Source: Methylophaga sp. (GTDB lineage: Bacteria > Pseudomonadota > Gammaproteobacteria > Nitrosococcales > Methylophagaceae). Taken from it: 47,390 nucleotides of DNA. The stretch lies in assembly GCA_002706095.1 (NCBI GenBank), contig PAJP01000012.1:1-47390 (forward strand). The letters run 5' to 3'. The position numbers and the translations under genes are program-made. The notes beneath the pieces were generated by a model. That model saw only the letters and a list, made by a program, of their open reading frames with translations. It was not told the origin of the DNA and did not search any database. Shown one piece after another: positions 1-9,033 of this stretch (positions are counted from its first letter, which is position 1; every line of letters begins with the position of its first letter).

Positions 1-98
1 CAGCAGTAGGTGAAGCATCAACCAGATAATCCGATGAGATGCCGGTCTGTCTCACTCTCATGCAAAGGTAAGATCAACCATTTAATCCGCTTACCCAT

Positions 99-653
99 TT
101 ATCGTGCTTGTCTCATCACAGCAAGTTTCAGTAAAGCTGCTACTGACATGGCATCTACGATGTCGCCGTTCATGGCCATTTCAATGGCTGTGTCTACTGA
201 GACCTTTATTAATTCGATATCTTCAGTCTCTTCGAGTTCTTGCTCACCGGCTGTCAGTCCTGTCGCCAGGAAAATATAAGCTTTTTCGTCGGTCACTGAG
301 TTGGAGGTGCGTAACTCCATCAGTGGCTGCCAGTCTGTTGCCGTAAACCCTGTTTCTTCTTTGAGTTCTCTTTTTGCCGCTTCCAGAGGGTGTTCATCCA
401 GTGGGCCACCACCTTCTGGAATTTCGATGGTGGTTTCATTATTTGGATAACGACTTTGTTTGACTAACCAAGTATGATCATTGTCATCAATGGCGATGAC
501 GCCAATGGCATGAGACTTGAAGTGGACGACACCATAAATTCCTTCACTGCCATTCGGTCTGATCACTTCTTCATGGCGAATTTGAATCCATGGGTTGTCA
601 TAAGGGATTTGCTGGGATGTCTGAACCCAGCCGCCAATTTTAGTTTTTGTCAT
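99..653 (-). CDS. Nudix hydrolase, ADP-ribose pyrophosphatase-like
   Basis: 184 residues. The Nudix box is clear at about residues 101-123 (GGGPLDEHPLEAAKRELKEETGF), matching Gx5Ex7REUxEExGU, so this should be a metal-dependent nucleoside diphosphate-X hydrolase in the cytoplasm. The preceding strand with VIAIDD and KQSRYPNNETTIEIPEGG is typical of the ADP-ribose/ADP-sugar pyrophosphatase group, which recycles or detoxifies ADP-ribose. The substrate itself cannot be read from the sequence. It is transcribed away from the secreted-protein gene at 751, with about 100 bases between them. Length is usual for the family. The family call is firm; the substrate is inferred. Confidence 0.9.
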   Translation of the reverse strand: MTKTKIGGWVQTSQQIPYDNPWIQIRHEEVIRPNGSEGIYGVVHFKSHAIGVIAIDDNDHTWLVKQSRYPNNETTIEIPEGGGPLDEHPLEAAKRELKEETGFTATDWQPLMELRTSNSVTDEKAYIFLATGLTAGEQELEETEDIELIKVSVDTAIEMAMNGDIVDAMSVAALLKLAVMRQAR

Positions 654-750
654 AAATATTTTTTTCTTTAATTAAAGAAAGAGAAAAAATAGTACTTTAG
701 TACAATACTTATTTAGTTGTGGTGGTTATATAATTTAAGTAATCACATAA

Positions 751-1887
751 ATGAAGATTCAAATGCGTTTATCAAAACTTGCCATGGTTGGAGTAGTGAC
801 TCTTAGTATTAATCAGTTAGCTTATGCTGATGCTGTTGAAATAGACGCCATGTCTCTTCTTAATCAATACAACCTTATTACCAGTGGCAATGTCATTAGT
901 ACCTCTGAAATAGATGGTAACGCATTAATCGGTGGCAATGTTAACGGTGGTATGTACAACATGCATTCCACGTCAAATGTTGCTGTTCCATCGTTAACTG
1001 TCGGTGGTGACCTCAAGGGTAGCGTACAGACCAAAGGCAAAGGCCTTAATATCGGTGGTGATGTGTCTGGCTCACTCACCATTAATGATGGTGGCGATGC
1101 TTATATAGGCTCTGTCTCTTCCACTGGCAGGGTTGAAAACAATGCTAACCGTGATGGTTCAACCTCTGTAGTTGGCGATATCTCTGGTAGAGTCAATACA
1201 AATGGTGGAAATACAACTTTCGGTGGCACCAATACTGGTTTTGCTGGTGCTAACGGTGGTTATAACGTTTCTAACCAACCTGTCTCAGTCCCTTTTGACC
1301 CAGCTACTGCGGCGGCAAATGCGGTGAATACATTAGGTCAGTTTTCAAACCAGTTAGCAGGTACTGATTTTAATAGTAACTACACAATTACCGGTGGCAA
1401 AGTCACGTTTAATGCGACACCGAATACCGATGGATTAGCGGTGTTCAATATTAATGATGGTGAAAGCTTTTTTACTAGTGTGAATGAGTTTGCATTCAAC
1501 ATCGGTAGTGCAACCAGCATTTTGTTTAATGTCTTTGATGACGCACTTTCTGGGTACGATATCAGCGTGAATTTCCTGGCCAACTCAGCAGTGGATTTAG
1601 CTGACATACTGTTATGGAATTTTACCGATGCAGACAGTCTTCACATCACCTCACAATTCGGCGGTAGCATTTTAGCATTGGGTACAGATGTTGTTACTCA
1701 CGGGAATATTGAAGGTACCTTAGCTGCAAAAACCTTAAACCAGAACGCTGAAATTCACTCACAACCTTCTGGTTTTGTGCCGCCTTCAGCTGTACCAGTT
1801 CCTGCGGCTGCCTTTTTATTCGCTCCCGCTTTACTAGGCTTCTTAGGCCTACGTCGCAAAGCGAATACTGTAAAAGCCGCTGCTTAA
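751..1887 (+). CDS. Choice-of-anchor A family secreted protein with PEP-CTERM-like tail
   Basis: 378 residues. An N-terminal signal peptide (MKIQMRLSKLAMVGVV..., cleavage probably near LAYADA) is followed by a glycine/asparagine/serine-rich beta region with repeated GGNV/GGDV units, as in choice-of-anchor A proteins. The C-terminus has a short proline motif (SAVPVPAAA), a hydrophobic helix and a basic cluster (GLRRK), the three-part layout of PEP-CTERM/VPxP sorting signals cut by an exosortase-type enzyme. The motif is VPVP rather than PEP. No exosortase gene is in the window. Likely an exported surface or matrix protein; its function is unknown. Translation could begin at 751 or at the second Met (763). 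A strong terminator follows directly. Confidence 0.8.
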   Translation: MKIQMRLSKLAMVGVVTLSINQLAYADAVEIDAMSLLNQYNLITSGNVISTSEIDGNALIGGNVNGGMYNMHSTSNVAVPSLTVGGDLKGSVQTKGKGLNIGGDVSGSLTINDGGDAYIGSVSSTGRVENNANRDGSTSVVGDISGRVNTNGGNTTFGGTNTGFAGANGGYNVSNQPVSVPFDPATAAANAVNTLGQFSNQLAGTDFNSNYTITGGKVTFNATPNTDGLAVFNINDGESFFTSVNEFAFNIGSATSILFNVFDDALSGYDISVNFLANSAVDLADILLWNFTDADSLHITSQFGGSILALGTDVVTHGNIEGTLAAKTLNQNAEIHSQPSGFVPPSAVPVPAAAFLFAPALLGFLGLRRKANTVKAAA

Positions 1888-1906
1888 ATCACACTTTCAG
1901 CGATAC

Positions 1907-1936
1907 AAAAAAGCCACCTGAACAGGTGGCTTTTTT
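1907..1936 (+). terminator. Rho-independent terminator
   Basis: Stem AGCCACCTG (1912-1920) and CAGGTGGCT (1923-1931) with a two-base loop, followed by a T run. It ends the anchor-A gene, and the A-rich left side could also serve the convergent gene at 1958-2392. Confidence 0.9.
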
Positions 1937-1957
1937 ATGTTTGGTATATCGGTTTTT

Positions 1958-2392
1958 TTATTGTCTTTCTAATGTTGCACAGCCGGCTGTGGCATGTTTC
2001 CAGGTTTCAACATAGCAGGTACCGATAGTGTCATCACCGAGAATTCGACCATGAACATAACCCTGGCTTGGAGTTGATACCCAGGTAAAGGCAGTATTAT
2101 CAGGATAAATCACACCAAAAAAGTTTTTGGTACCGTCAGCATAGGTAAAAGTGCCACGAAAACGTCGGTCCTGTTGTTCTGTAATGGTGACGGTTTTATC
2201 ATTCCAGGTTTTATAGCCTTTTTCATCTGAGACGGTAAGATTGACACCACTCCATGTTCCAACCAGGTTTGGAATGTCTTTAGTTTTCACTTCAGCGGTG
2301 TAATAGTAATAAGCGACACCAGCGGTATTCACTAATACTAGCAACCATAATAGAAATTGTGTTGCTGTACTGCCAGATTGTTTTCTTGTCAT
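1958..2392 (-). CDS. Hypothetical single-pass membrane or periplasmic protein
   Basis: 144 residues. One hydrophobic segment lies near the N-terminus (about residues 12-29, FLLWLLVLVNTAGVAYYYY). The rest looks like a small extracytoplasmic beta-rich domain (GTWSGVNLTV, RRFRGTFTYADGT) with a Cys pair near the C-terminus (GTCYVETW, AGCATL) that could form a disulfide. The GTWSG start and alternating pattern resemble lipocalin-like or avidin-like small barrels, but I do not recognise a specific family. It sits between the anchor-A gene and the AraC regulator on the minus strand. Confidence 0.65.
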   Translation of the reverse strand: MTRKQSGSTATQFLLWLLVLVNTAGVAYYYYTAEVKTKDIPNLVGTWSGVNLTVSDEKGYKTWNDKTVTITEQQDRRFRGTFTYADGTKNFFGVIYPDNTAFTWVSTPSQGYVHGRILGDDTIGTCYVETWKHATAGCATLERQ

Positions 2393-2459
2393 TGTTATTT
2401 CTCTCTCTAGTTGGACATTCGCGTATATTTAGGTGAATTAATTCATGTTGGTGCACGAA

Positions 2460-3443
2460 TCAAAAACGTTTTTTTACATGTTCTCGTAACTGCCGTGGCG
2501 ATAGACCGAATTGGGTTTTAAAGGCCCGGCTGAAGTGAGCCATATCATTAAATCCTGCTTCCAGTGCAAGTTCAGTAATCGTCTGATGCATAGATTGCTG
2601 ATGCTGTAATCGTCGATACACTCTGTTTAAGCGTTGTTGTGTGACATAACGCATTAATGAGGTTTGTTCGGTTTGAAACAGATGATTAATATGTCGCACT
2701 GAAAATCCGACAGCATTGGCAATGATGGCTGGAGATAAGTCAGGGTGATGACAATGATTATCTATATAGCGCTTAATATGAAACAGCGTCGTGTTTTGAG
2801 AGCGAGATAACTCAACTGACTGGGGGGAGAGTTGATTAAGCGATAGGGTAAGCATATCAATCAACGGATCAAACATAGACTGGAAAGATCGCGTGTCTAA
2901 TGTAGTTAATTGTGAAGCGAATGTTTGCAGCGTCTGTGAGGTTACCGCGCCAATACCAGATTTAACTGATATTTTCTTTGCTGTTAGCTCACTCACATGA
3001 CTAAGCCTTTGTTTGAGATAGTTTCGGGGAATAGAAATTATCACTTTTGACGCTGGTTCAGGCATGGTAATACGATGCCATTGGGTCGCATCGTATAAGG
3101 TCATTTCGCCTTTTTCCAGAAACACTTCGCGTCCATCTTGTTCAAGTTTATATCGCCCATCGATCAGCATAACGGCAAAATAGTTATCTTGACTGACTTC
3201 TGTTGGCTCTCTGGATAAACGTTCTATTTGCAACGGCTGAGTTTTGATAGGAGAAAATCGTGTGCCATATAACCACGGATAGATGACCATATCATTGAAC
3301 ACAGGCTCATCAGCAATTTGACTCACATCCACATTGGCATATTCGCGTCCAATGATTTCTTTCAACCAGTTCAGCCTCTGTGAGCTCGGTAAATCATCAG
3401 TACAGAAACGCTGACCTTGCAATGTGGAAAGCTGGCTATTCAT
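2460..3443 (-). CDS. AraC family transcriptional regulator
   Basis: 327 residues from the Met at 3443, which is preceded by a GAGAGA-type ribosome site; an upstream start would add 43 unconvincing residues. The N-terminal two-thirds is the cupin-like ligand domain of the AraC-binding-like group (YFAVMLIDGRYKLEQDGREVFLEKGEM). The C-terminal about 100 residues carry two helix-turn-helix motifs (IIANAVGFSVRHINHLF and ITELALEAGFNDMAHFSRAF) followed by the family signature GLSPRQLRE. It is divergent from the small membrane gene at 3567 and near the TonB-dependent receptor at 4808-6979; control of either is inferred from proximity only. The effector is unknown. Confidence 0.9.
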   Translation of the reverse strand: MNSQLSTLQGQRFCTDDLPSSQRLNWLKEIIGREYANVDVSQIADEPVFNDMVIYPWLYGTRFSPIKTQPLQIERLSREPTEVSQDNYFAVMLIDGRYKLEQDGREVFLEKGEMTLYDATQWHRITMPEPASKVIISIPRNYLKQRLSHVSELTAKKISVKSGIGAVTSQTLQTFASQLTTLDTRSFQSMFDPLIDMLTLSLNQLSPQSVELSRSQNTTLFHIKRYIDNHCHHPDLSPAIIANAVGFSVRHINHLFQTEQTSLMRYVTQQRLNRVYRRLQHQQSMHQTITELALEAGFNDMAHFSRAFKTQFGLSPRQLREHVKKRF

Positions 3444-3566
3444 CTTTATCTCTCTTTTATTGACCATCACCTTCTCGGTCAAGTTATTGCACCGTTTCAA
3501 ACAAGACGTCTTTTTGTATAACTGGATAATAACATAGGAAAAATACAATAAATGCAGGAGAGAGAT

Positions 3567-4034
3567 ATGCAAAATACGTCAGCGTCATCCACAAATATCG
3601 TTATGCTTCGGGGGGCATGTTTATGGATATTGATGGCTTTATTGTTAGCCTGGTGTCTGGTGGGTTTATATAACCAGCTGGGTTTTTTACAAACCTTGAT
3701 TCCCGGATCACCTAAGCGGGTGTTACAAGCACATCTTGATTTTCTGATTATGAGTGCCTTGATTTTAGGCTTTTATGCGGCCAAGGTAGCTTTACCATGG
3801 CATGTCCGCTGGTCCATGGTGGTGGGTGCGTTTACCAACTCCAGCTTATTTTTAATGTATGCACTGTTTCCGGTACTCGACCCTTTACATGATACCTTCA
3901 ATCCTGATGTGGCTGGAGGAGGGGTATTTACCTTTTATTTGTATGCCAGTCTGCTGATGACCAGCTACGGTTTTGGTAAAGGGGCTGTGATTATTCTGAA
4001 ATCCACGCTCACTGAAAAAAAAGAGTCACAATGA
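3567..4034 (+). CDS. Four-helix integral membrane protein
   Basis: 155 residues from the Met at 3567, which has AGGAG seven bases upstream; an ATG at 3552 lies ahead of that ribosome site and is less likely. Four hydrophobic segments are visible (LWILMALLLAWCLVGLY, LDFLIMSALILGFYAA, WSMVVGAFTNSSLFLMYAL, FTFYLYASLLMTSYGFG). The QAHLDF motif at the start of the second helix and the overall size resemble hydroxylaminobenzene mutase-like or styrene oxide isomerase-like small membrane proteins. That is a weak resemblance, so the function stays open. Divergent from the AraC regulator, which may control it. Confidence 0.7.
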   Translation: MQNTSASSTNIVMLRGACLWILMALLLAWCLVGLYNQLGFLQTLIPGSPKRVLQAHLDFLIMSALILGFYAAKVALPWHVRWSMVVGAFTNSSLFLMYALFPVLDPLHDTFNPDVAGGGVFTFYLYASLLMTSYGFGKGAVIILKSTLTEKKESQ

Positions 4035-4049
4035 GCTAGTAATTAAACA

Positions 4050-4090
4050 AGAAAAGTCACTGACTTTTTTTGAGAGTCAGTGACTTTTCT
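4050..4090. terminator. Bidirectional hairpin terminator
   Basis: A perfect 16-bp inverted repeat, AGAAAAGTCACTGACT at 4050-4065 and its complement at 4075-4090, separated by a loop rich in T. It lies between two convergent genes and overlaps the last codons of the small gene at 4077-4298. Confidence 0.85.
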
Positions 4091-4298
4091 TACCACCATT
4101 TCGACTGGCACTGTGGTTATCTTTTTTGCCTCGTCCCGAGCCAGATTTGTTACCACCACCGGATTCTTTATTGACGGTTGCCCAGGCTATACTTTCAGCT
4201 TCCTCTTCTGAGACTCCTTGCTCTTTATAACTTTCTTCTATGTGCTGAGCTTTACGTTTTTGCTTATCTGTATATTTTTCTTTACTACCTTGCGCCAT
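4077..4298 (-). CDS. Small basic, Gly/Lys-rich protein of the plasmid-stabilisation-like type
   Basis: 73 residues. The N-terminal half is highly charged and probably helical (EKYTDKQKRKAQHIEESYKEQGVSEEEAESIAWATVNKESGGG); the C-terminal half is a flexible Gly/Ser/Lys/Asn tail (GNKSGSGRGKKDNHSASRNGGKK). Short proteins with this SIAWATVNK core are common in proteobacteria and often labelled plasmid stabilisation protein; their real role is unknown to me, and DNA or RNA binding is plausible from the charge. The stop codon falls inside the terminator hairpin. Confidence 0.75.
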   Translation of the reverse strand: MAQGSKEKYTDKQKRKAQHIEESYKEQGVSEEEAESIAWATVNKESGGGNKSGSGRGKKDNHSASRNGGKKSH

Positions 4299-4371
4299 GA
4301 TTTCACTCCATTAAAAATAGAAACATGTTCACAAGAGGTGACAGTGGGGGTAAAAGATAGTTTCTGCTCGG

Positions 4372-4584
4372 TTATTTACCAGAGTCAGGATGGTCGTGTT
4401 TTGCCACTAAAAATTCAAGACCAGCACCAATATCTTCCTCGCCACAGGCTGCACTTTCATCAGGACTACCTGCCAGCGCTTCCTCATGCGTTAATATCAA
4501 GTCGCGTTGTTGGTGCAGTTGTTTACTGTCACTGTCTTCTTTGTGTTCAGGGGAATAAGTCGAGTGTTTTTGCTGCATGGTCAT
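4372..4584 (-). CDS. Small hypothetical acidic protein
   Basis: About 70 residues from the ATG at 4584 (a GTG at 4596 is an alternative). Composition is acidic and polar (EDSDSKQLHQQ, EEALAGSPDESAACGEEDIGAGLEF) with no membrane segment and no recognised domain. It follows the same strand as the small basic gene at 4077-4298. No clear ribosome site is visible. It may be a real small protein or a chance reading frame. Confidence 0.35.
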   Translation of the reverse strand: MTMQQKHSTYSPEHKEDSDSKQLHQQRDLILTHEEALAGSPDESAACGEEDIGAGLEFLVAKHDHPDSGK

Positions 4585-4733
4585 AGCCTGTGTCACCCAA
4601 AAAGTCTTGTATATAGGTTACGTTAACATTCATGCTGACAGATACAAATTTATCACGGATATCCATCATTTTTCCTCGATATAAATGGTTAACCAGGTGA
4701 AACCACTAGATGTGTATGAAGGCTGATATTCAG

Positions 4734-4770
4734 TCAAAAAAAAGCCCGCTTTAAAAAACGGGCTTTTACT
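4734..4770 (-). terminator. Terminator of the TonB-dependent receptor gene
   Basis: Stem AAAGCCCG (4741-4748) pairs with CGGGCTTT (4759-4766). On the minus strand a T run follows, just after the receptor gene stop at 4808. T-rich sequence on both sides suggests it works both ways. Confidence 0.85.
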
Positions 4771-4807
4771 AAATGAAAAAACAGTCCATTGTTTTCTTCC
4801 CATTTTA

Positions 4808-6979
4808 TTAGAAGTCGTAGGTGATACCACCAAAGAACAAGCGTTCACGACCAACTAATTTACCTTCATTTCGACTGACCAGATACTCTTTGTCGAATAA
4901 GTTTTCAACAATAGCAAAGACGGTAATACCTGAGTTCGGCACGGCGTAATTCACACCCGCATTCCAGATAGTGAATCCTGGGATAGTGCCTTGCAGTCCA
5001 CTGACATCTTCGTTACGAGTATTACCATCATCAACAAATTGTTTACTCACATGCTGGACACCAATTCTGGCATTCACACCACTTTGATGTTCATATCCCA
5101 GATCCATATTTAACATATGTTCGGGTGCATACTGCATTCTGTTACCGTTGATTGACGGATTAGGTCCATCTTTGTACTCAGCTGTCCATAAGTTAGTATA
5201 AGCACCTGATAGATAGATATTATTTGTCCAGTCGAAAATATCACCAAAGTTGATACGGCCTGAGAGTTCGATACCGGTTTGTTCACTATCACCACTATTA
5301 TCGAATGTATCACCAAAGTCCACTAAGGTATTTTGAATATCATTGTGGAACAATGTGGCTTCAACATTGATACCTTTGAAGTAACGGCTTCTGAAACCAA
5401 CTTCATATAAGGTGCTTTCTTCAGGTTCAGCACGACCGCCGTCTTCAGTAAACTCCCTATCAGCCCGAGCTGGTGCGATGCCTTTATGTACTCCAGCAAA
5501 GACTGTGGTACCTGTAATCCCATTCCATGCAACGCCAAAACTCGGTAAAAACTCAGTGTATGACAACGCTTCACGGTTATTCTGGACACCGCCTTCATAG
5601 AATTCTTCGCTGGTACGAACATCTTCTACGCGAAAACCTGGTGTGAATGACCAGTTCCCTACATACGTCGTATTTTGCAAATAATAGGATAAAGCGTGCG
5701 TTTTAATTTTTGCTTCTTCCACATCGCCCGGATTGTTTGCCAGTGCTAATTTATAACTCTCACGCTCAGCAACACTCTGCGACAGGATCTCTTGACGGTG
5801 TATGTTCTCTTCATGATAGCGAACACCAAATATGGTGTCGTGTTCTAAGTCAAATAAACTATAAGAGATGTCACCACGTGTTTCTACACCACGCGTGTAA
5901 TATTGACGAGGTGCATGTCGACCCGCACATAAGCTGGCATTGACATCAGTAGCTGAGACTCCTTCGCCACCTTGTCCTGGGCAGTTTCTGAATAACGACA
6001 CGATATTACCGTTACTATCCAGATCGCCTTCATTCTCTTCTGTACTGCGTAGACCATTACGGAATGTGTCGGTGTAGTAAGCCTGTGAGGTTAATTTGAA
6101 TTTATCGTTAACACGGAAAATATGTTGTAACTGTATGACGTCACGATCCTGTTCCCATTCATCATTTTGAATAGAGGGATGCGAGTAAGGATCACGATCA
6201 TATTCATAGGGTGTTAAATAGGCCTCTGTAGAATTACGTCTGTCACGCGTGTGAACTAATTTCAAGCCTAATGTCTGACGTTCGGTAATGTCGAGCTCAC
6301 CTTTGAATCGGTAATCTTTGACATCAAATTCACTGTGATCATAGACACCATCACCTTTGTTCTGGGTAAAGCCAAAAGTGAATCCGCCTAACTCGTTACC
6401 ATAGCCTATCGCACCATCCAGTAAACGATAATTCTGATTACCAAAAGCGGATGTGATGGTACCCTCGACCTTGCCACTTCGAGGAACAGGTTTAGTCACG
6501 AAGTTTACCGCGCCGCCTAATGTTTGTGGGCCATATAAAATCTGACCAGCGCCTTTGATGACCTCGATACGACTTAATGCCGTTGATGGTGGAGTGTAAT
6601 GCACAACAGGATCGCCATAAGGAGCCAGTTGTAGGTGAATACCGTCTTCCATAATCATGGCTTTTGCACTTCGACGTGGGTTTTGCCCCCTGATACCAAT
6701 ATTGGTATCAAAGCCCATGCTGCCATCGGGTACGATATTGATACCGGGTACTGTACGTAACCTTTCTATGTTAGAAATTGGACGACGCGTATCTAAGTAA
6801 TCCTCATCGATAATATCGAATGAACCGGGAACGGCTTCCAATTTATCCGGAAGAATTCCGGTGACGGTCATCTTGTCTACTTCAACAGCGTCTCTTTCTT
6901 CTTCAGCATGAGCACTCAATGAGGCCATGATGATCGATGATAACATCGCGCTTTTACTTAGTTTTTTTCTTAATTCCAT
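4808..6979 (-). CDS. TonB-dependent outer membrane receptor, FecA/siderophore type
   Basis: 723 residues. A signal peptide (KLSKSAMLSSIIMASLSAHA) leads to a TonB-box-like stretch (DKMTVTG), then a plug domain (about 45-165) with NIGIRGQNPRRSAKAMIMEDG and the conserved IEVIKGAGQILYGPQTLGG segment. A long 22-strand-type barrel follows, ending in YDF with the terminal aromatic residue used for outer-membrane assembly. The plug is most like FecA/iron-chelate receptors, so an iron complex is the likeliest substrate, but vitamins or other ligands are not excluded. No Fur box was seen upstream; palindromes at 7111-7126 and around 7218 may be control sites. A nearby AraC regulator fits ligand-dependent control. 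Confidence 0.9.
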   Translation of the reverse strand: MELRKKLSKSAMLSSIIMASLSAHAEEERDAVEVDKMTVTGILPDKLEAVPGSFDIIDEDYLDTRRPISNIERLRTVPGINIVPDGSMGFDTNIGIRGQNPRRSAKAMIMEDGIHLQLAPYGDPVVHYTPPSTALSRIEVIKGAGQILYGPQTLGGAVNFVTKPVPRSGKVEGTITSAFGNQNYRLLDGAIGYGNELGGFTFGFTQNKGDGVYDHSEFDVKDYRFKGELDITERQTLGLKLVHTRDRRNSTEAYLTPYEYDRDPYSHPSIQNDEWEQDRDVIQLQHIFRVNDKFKLTSQAYYTDTFRNGLRSTEENEGDLDSNGNIVSLFRNCPGQGGEGVSATDVNASLCAGRHAPRQYYTRGVETRGDISYSLFDLEHDTIFGVRYHEENIHRQEILSQSVAERESYKLALANNPGDVEEAKIKTHALSYYLQNTTYVGNWSFTPGFRVEDVRTSEEFYEGGVQNNREALSYTEFLPSFGVAWNGITGTTVFAGVHKGIAPARADREFTEDGGRAEPEESTLYEVGFRSRYFKGINVEATLFHNDIQNTLVDFGDTFDNSGDSEQTGIELSGRINFGDIFDWTNNIYLSGAYTNLWTAEYKDGPNPSINGNRMQYAPEHMLNMDLGYEHQSGVNARIGVQHVSKQFVDDGNTRNEDVSGLQGTIPGFTIWNAGVNYAVPNSGITVFAIVENLFDKEYLVSRNEGKLVGRERLFFGGITYDF

Positions 6980-7487
6980 CTCTCTCTCCTGCTTGTGGAA
7001 GCTGGACTATAGCGATGGAATTAACGTGATTGTTATAGGAGTTACTCCCTTCAGGGCTGGGATGGATATTCTTTAAGTTTAGCTGTTTTCATACTGAGTA
7101 AGTGAATGAGTGGTTAAAAATAACCACTGCAACATTTTTGTGATTGATAAACCGTGCGAGCACACTGATAGTATGAATTTACGAATAACTTAAGATGGTT
7201 ATACACATCCAGTCATGTGGTTAATTTCAACCGTTATGTTAACTAATGTAAAGATTTGATAAGTGTTGTTAATTCACAACAACGTAGTGAATGAATATAA
7301 GATAAAAAATAAAAGAGGGGCTAGCGACTGTATTCCGTATAGTGAATGCGTTCATTGCAGTGAATAAACAGGTGAAAAAGAACTTAAACACACTGCTTAT
7401 TGGATGCAAGATGAACGCATCATTATTCTCTGTGGGAACTCAACACTGGCCTATATAGAGAAAAATATTGGCTAAACCAAGTCATTA
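6980..7487. other. Intergenic region with palindromes upstream of the receptor
   Basis: About 500 bases without a convincing gene. It contains a perfect inverted repeat TGGTTA-AAAA-TAACCA (7111-7126), a degenerate relative near 7218-7233 (TGGTTAATTTCAACCG) and GTTGTTAATTCACAAC-type symmetry near 7247-7265. These lie 130-290 bases upstream of the receptor start and could be regulator sites. Short reading frames near 7350-7460 show no recognised domain. Confidence 0.5.
7111..7126. promoter_or_regulatory. Perfect palindrome TGGTTA-N4-TAACCA
   Basis: Six-base arms with an AAAA spacer, about 130 bases upstream of the TonB-dependent receptor. A longer palindrome with the same core occurs at 14221-14240. 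Operator function is an inference. Confidence 0.4.
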
Positions 7488-8897
7488 TTATGGCGACGCT
7501 TTATAGCCAAAAAGATGTTGTTTTTTTATTTTCTCAGCGACCACATCAGGCACTAATGTTTCCCAACCATCTTGATTGTCAGTAATCATTTTCAATACGT
7601 CTGGAGAAAATATGGGCAAATACGCCTCATTAAATTCTTCGAGTTGTTGAACGTGTTCACCTTGTTTCAAATATTCATAGAGATAGGATTGCTTGGGATC
7701 AATATTAAGATTATCAACCTTGTATAAGGTATTGGTCTTTGTATCTTTGTAAGGGTAGATATACAGTCTCACGTTATGTTTAAGTAAGCGGCCAAAGGCT
7801 TCCAGAATACCGCCTTGCAGGCTGCTGTAATATTCATCATTAAATAATTCGACCAGACTGGATGCGCCCATGGTTAAGCCAATACGACGATCCGTGTAAC
7901 GTGAGAGATAAGAAACAAGACGATAGTATTCTGGATAATCAGAAATCATCACGGTATGTCCGGTCGCTTCGAGCACGTCTGCGCGACTGATAAAGTCTTC
8001 CAGATCAATACTGTCATTGCCGCTACGCAGATTATGCATGGTGATCTCCATAATGGAGATGGTGTCTGCCGGAGAGGCTTGATTATCTGCATCAAACTGC
8101 TTTCTGGCAGCATTGAGCATATCAATGTTCACATGAGTCACTGGTCTGAAACGTCCACGTTCAACCAATACATTTTTCTTACGAAGATGTTCTGAGGGCT
8201 GTAATACTTTTCCATCGGCAGAAAACATAGCTGCATCACTTAAGCCTAGCTGCACCAACCGTAAGCTGATAACACGGTTATCAACATGTAAAAAGGCATC
8301 ACCGTGCAAATCGACCATGTCGACTTCTATTCGATCGGTTGTTAAATTATCGAGGAGTGACTTAACCAGTAAATCCGGGCTGTGACTGTAGTGGAAGGCG
8401 CCATAGACAAGGTTGACACCAATTATGCCCAAGGCTTCTTGCTGCAGCGAGTTTTCATTATCGAGCATACGAACATGAATAATGATTTCGCTTGGGGCGG
8501 CATGAGGTTCAGTCTGAAAACGAATTCCCAGCCAGCCATGACATTCATTTGTGCCGTGATAGTTACGTGCAGAGACCGTATCAGCAAAAGCAAAAAAGGC
8601 CGTTGTCTCGCCTCGCTGTTCGTTTAATCGTTCGATATTCAGGTCATATTCCAGTTTGAGCATATCTTCAAGGCGTTCACGGCAAACATAGCGTGGCGCT
8701 TTGCCGTAGATATCATCACTCACTTTCATATCATAGGCTGAGATACTTTTTGCGATGGTGCCGGCTGCACCACCGACTCGAAAGAACCAACGCACGACTT
8801 CCTGACCCGCACCAATTTCTGCAAAGGAACCGTAGCGAATGTTATCAAGATTGACTTCGAGTGCTTTGGCGCCGGGGGAGAGGATTTTGTTTTCCAT
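7488..8897 (-). CDS. Conserved protein of unknown function (often mislabelled TonB receptor or NMN adenylyltransferase)
   Basis: 469 residues, cytoplasmic: no signal peptide and no membrane helix. I recognise it as a widespread bacterial family starting LSPGAKALEVNLDN.RYGSFAEIGAGQEV, followed by GGAAGTIAKSISAYDM, with AFADTVSARNYHGTNECHGWLG and an ALGIIGVNLVYGAF stretch. The family is sometimes annotated as TonB-dependent receptor or nicotinate-nucleotide adenylyltransferase; I see neither a plug/barrel nor a nucleotidyltransferase HxGH motif, so these labels look wrong. Repeated invariant segments suggest an enzyme or large binding protein. It is divergent from the photolyase-like gene at 9034, which may hint at co-expression. 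Confidence 0.8.
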   Translation of the reverse strand: MENKILSPGAKALEVNLDNIRYGSFAEIGAGQEVVRWFFRVGGAAGTIAKSISAYDMKVSDDIYGKAPRYVCRERLEDMLKLEYDLNIERLNEQRGETTAFFAFADTVSARNYHGTNECHGWLGIRFQTEPHAAPSEIIIHVRMLDNENSLQQEALGIIGVNLVYGAFHYSHSPDLLVKSLLDNLTTDRIEVDMVDLHGDAFLHVDNRVISLRLVQLGLSDAAMFSADGKVLQPSEHLRKKNVLVERGRFRPVTHVNIDMLNAARKQFDADNQASPADTISIMEITMHNLRSGNDSIDLEDFISRADVLEATGHTVMISDYPEYYRLVSYLSRYTDRRIGLTMGASSLVELFNDEYYSSLQGGILEAFGRLLKHNVRLYIYPYKDTKTNTLYKVDNLNIDPKQSYLYEYLKQGEHVQQLEEFNEAYLPIFSPDVLKMITDNQDGWETLVPDVVAEKIKKQHLFGYKASP

Positions 8898-9033
8898 AAT
8901 TGACCTTTATGAGGTGACAAGTGGATGACGTATGTCGTGTTCAAAAAACGAGAAACAGCATGACTTAACTTATTTTTCACATATTTAATGAAAGTATTCA
9001 ACCTTAAACTGGTTATTAATAAGTCACTATTCG

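Noticed and set aside
7350-7462. Short plus-strand coding remnant before the 7488 gene
   Set aside because: A short frame without start signal or recognisable similarity.
6980-7487. Fur box controlling the TonB-dependent receptor
   Set aside because: No GATAAT-type 19-base match was found; only TGGTTA palindromes are present.
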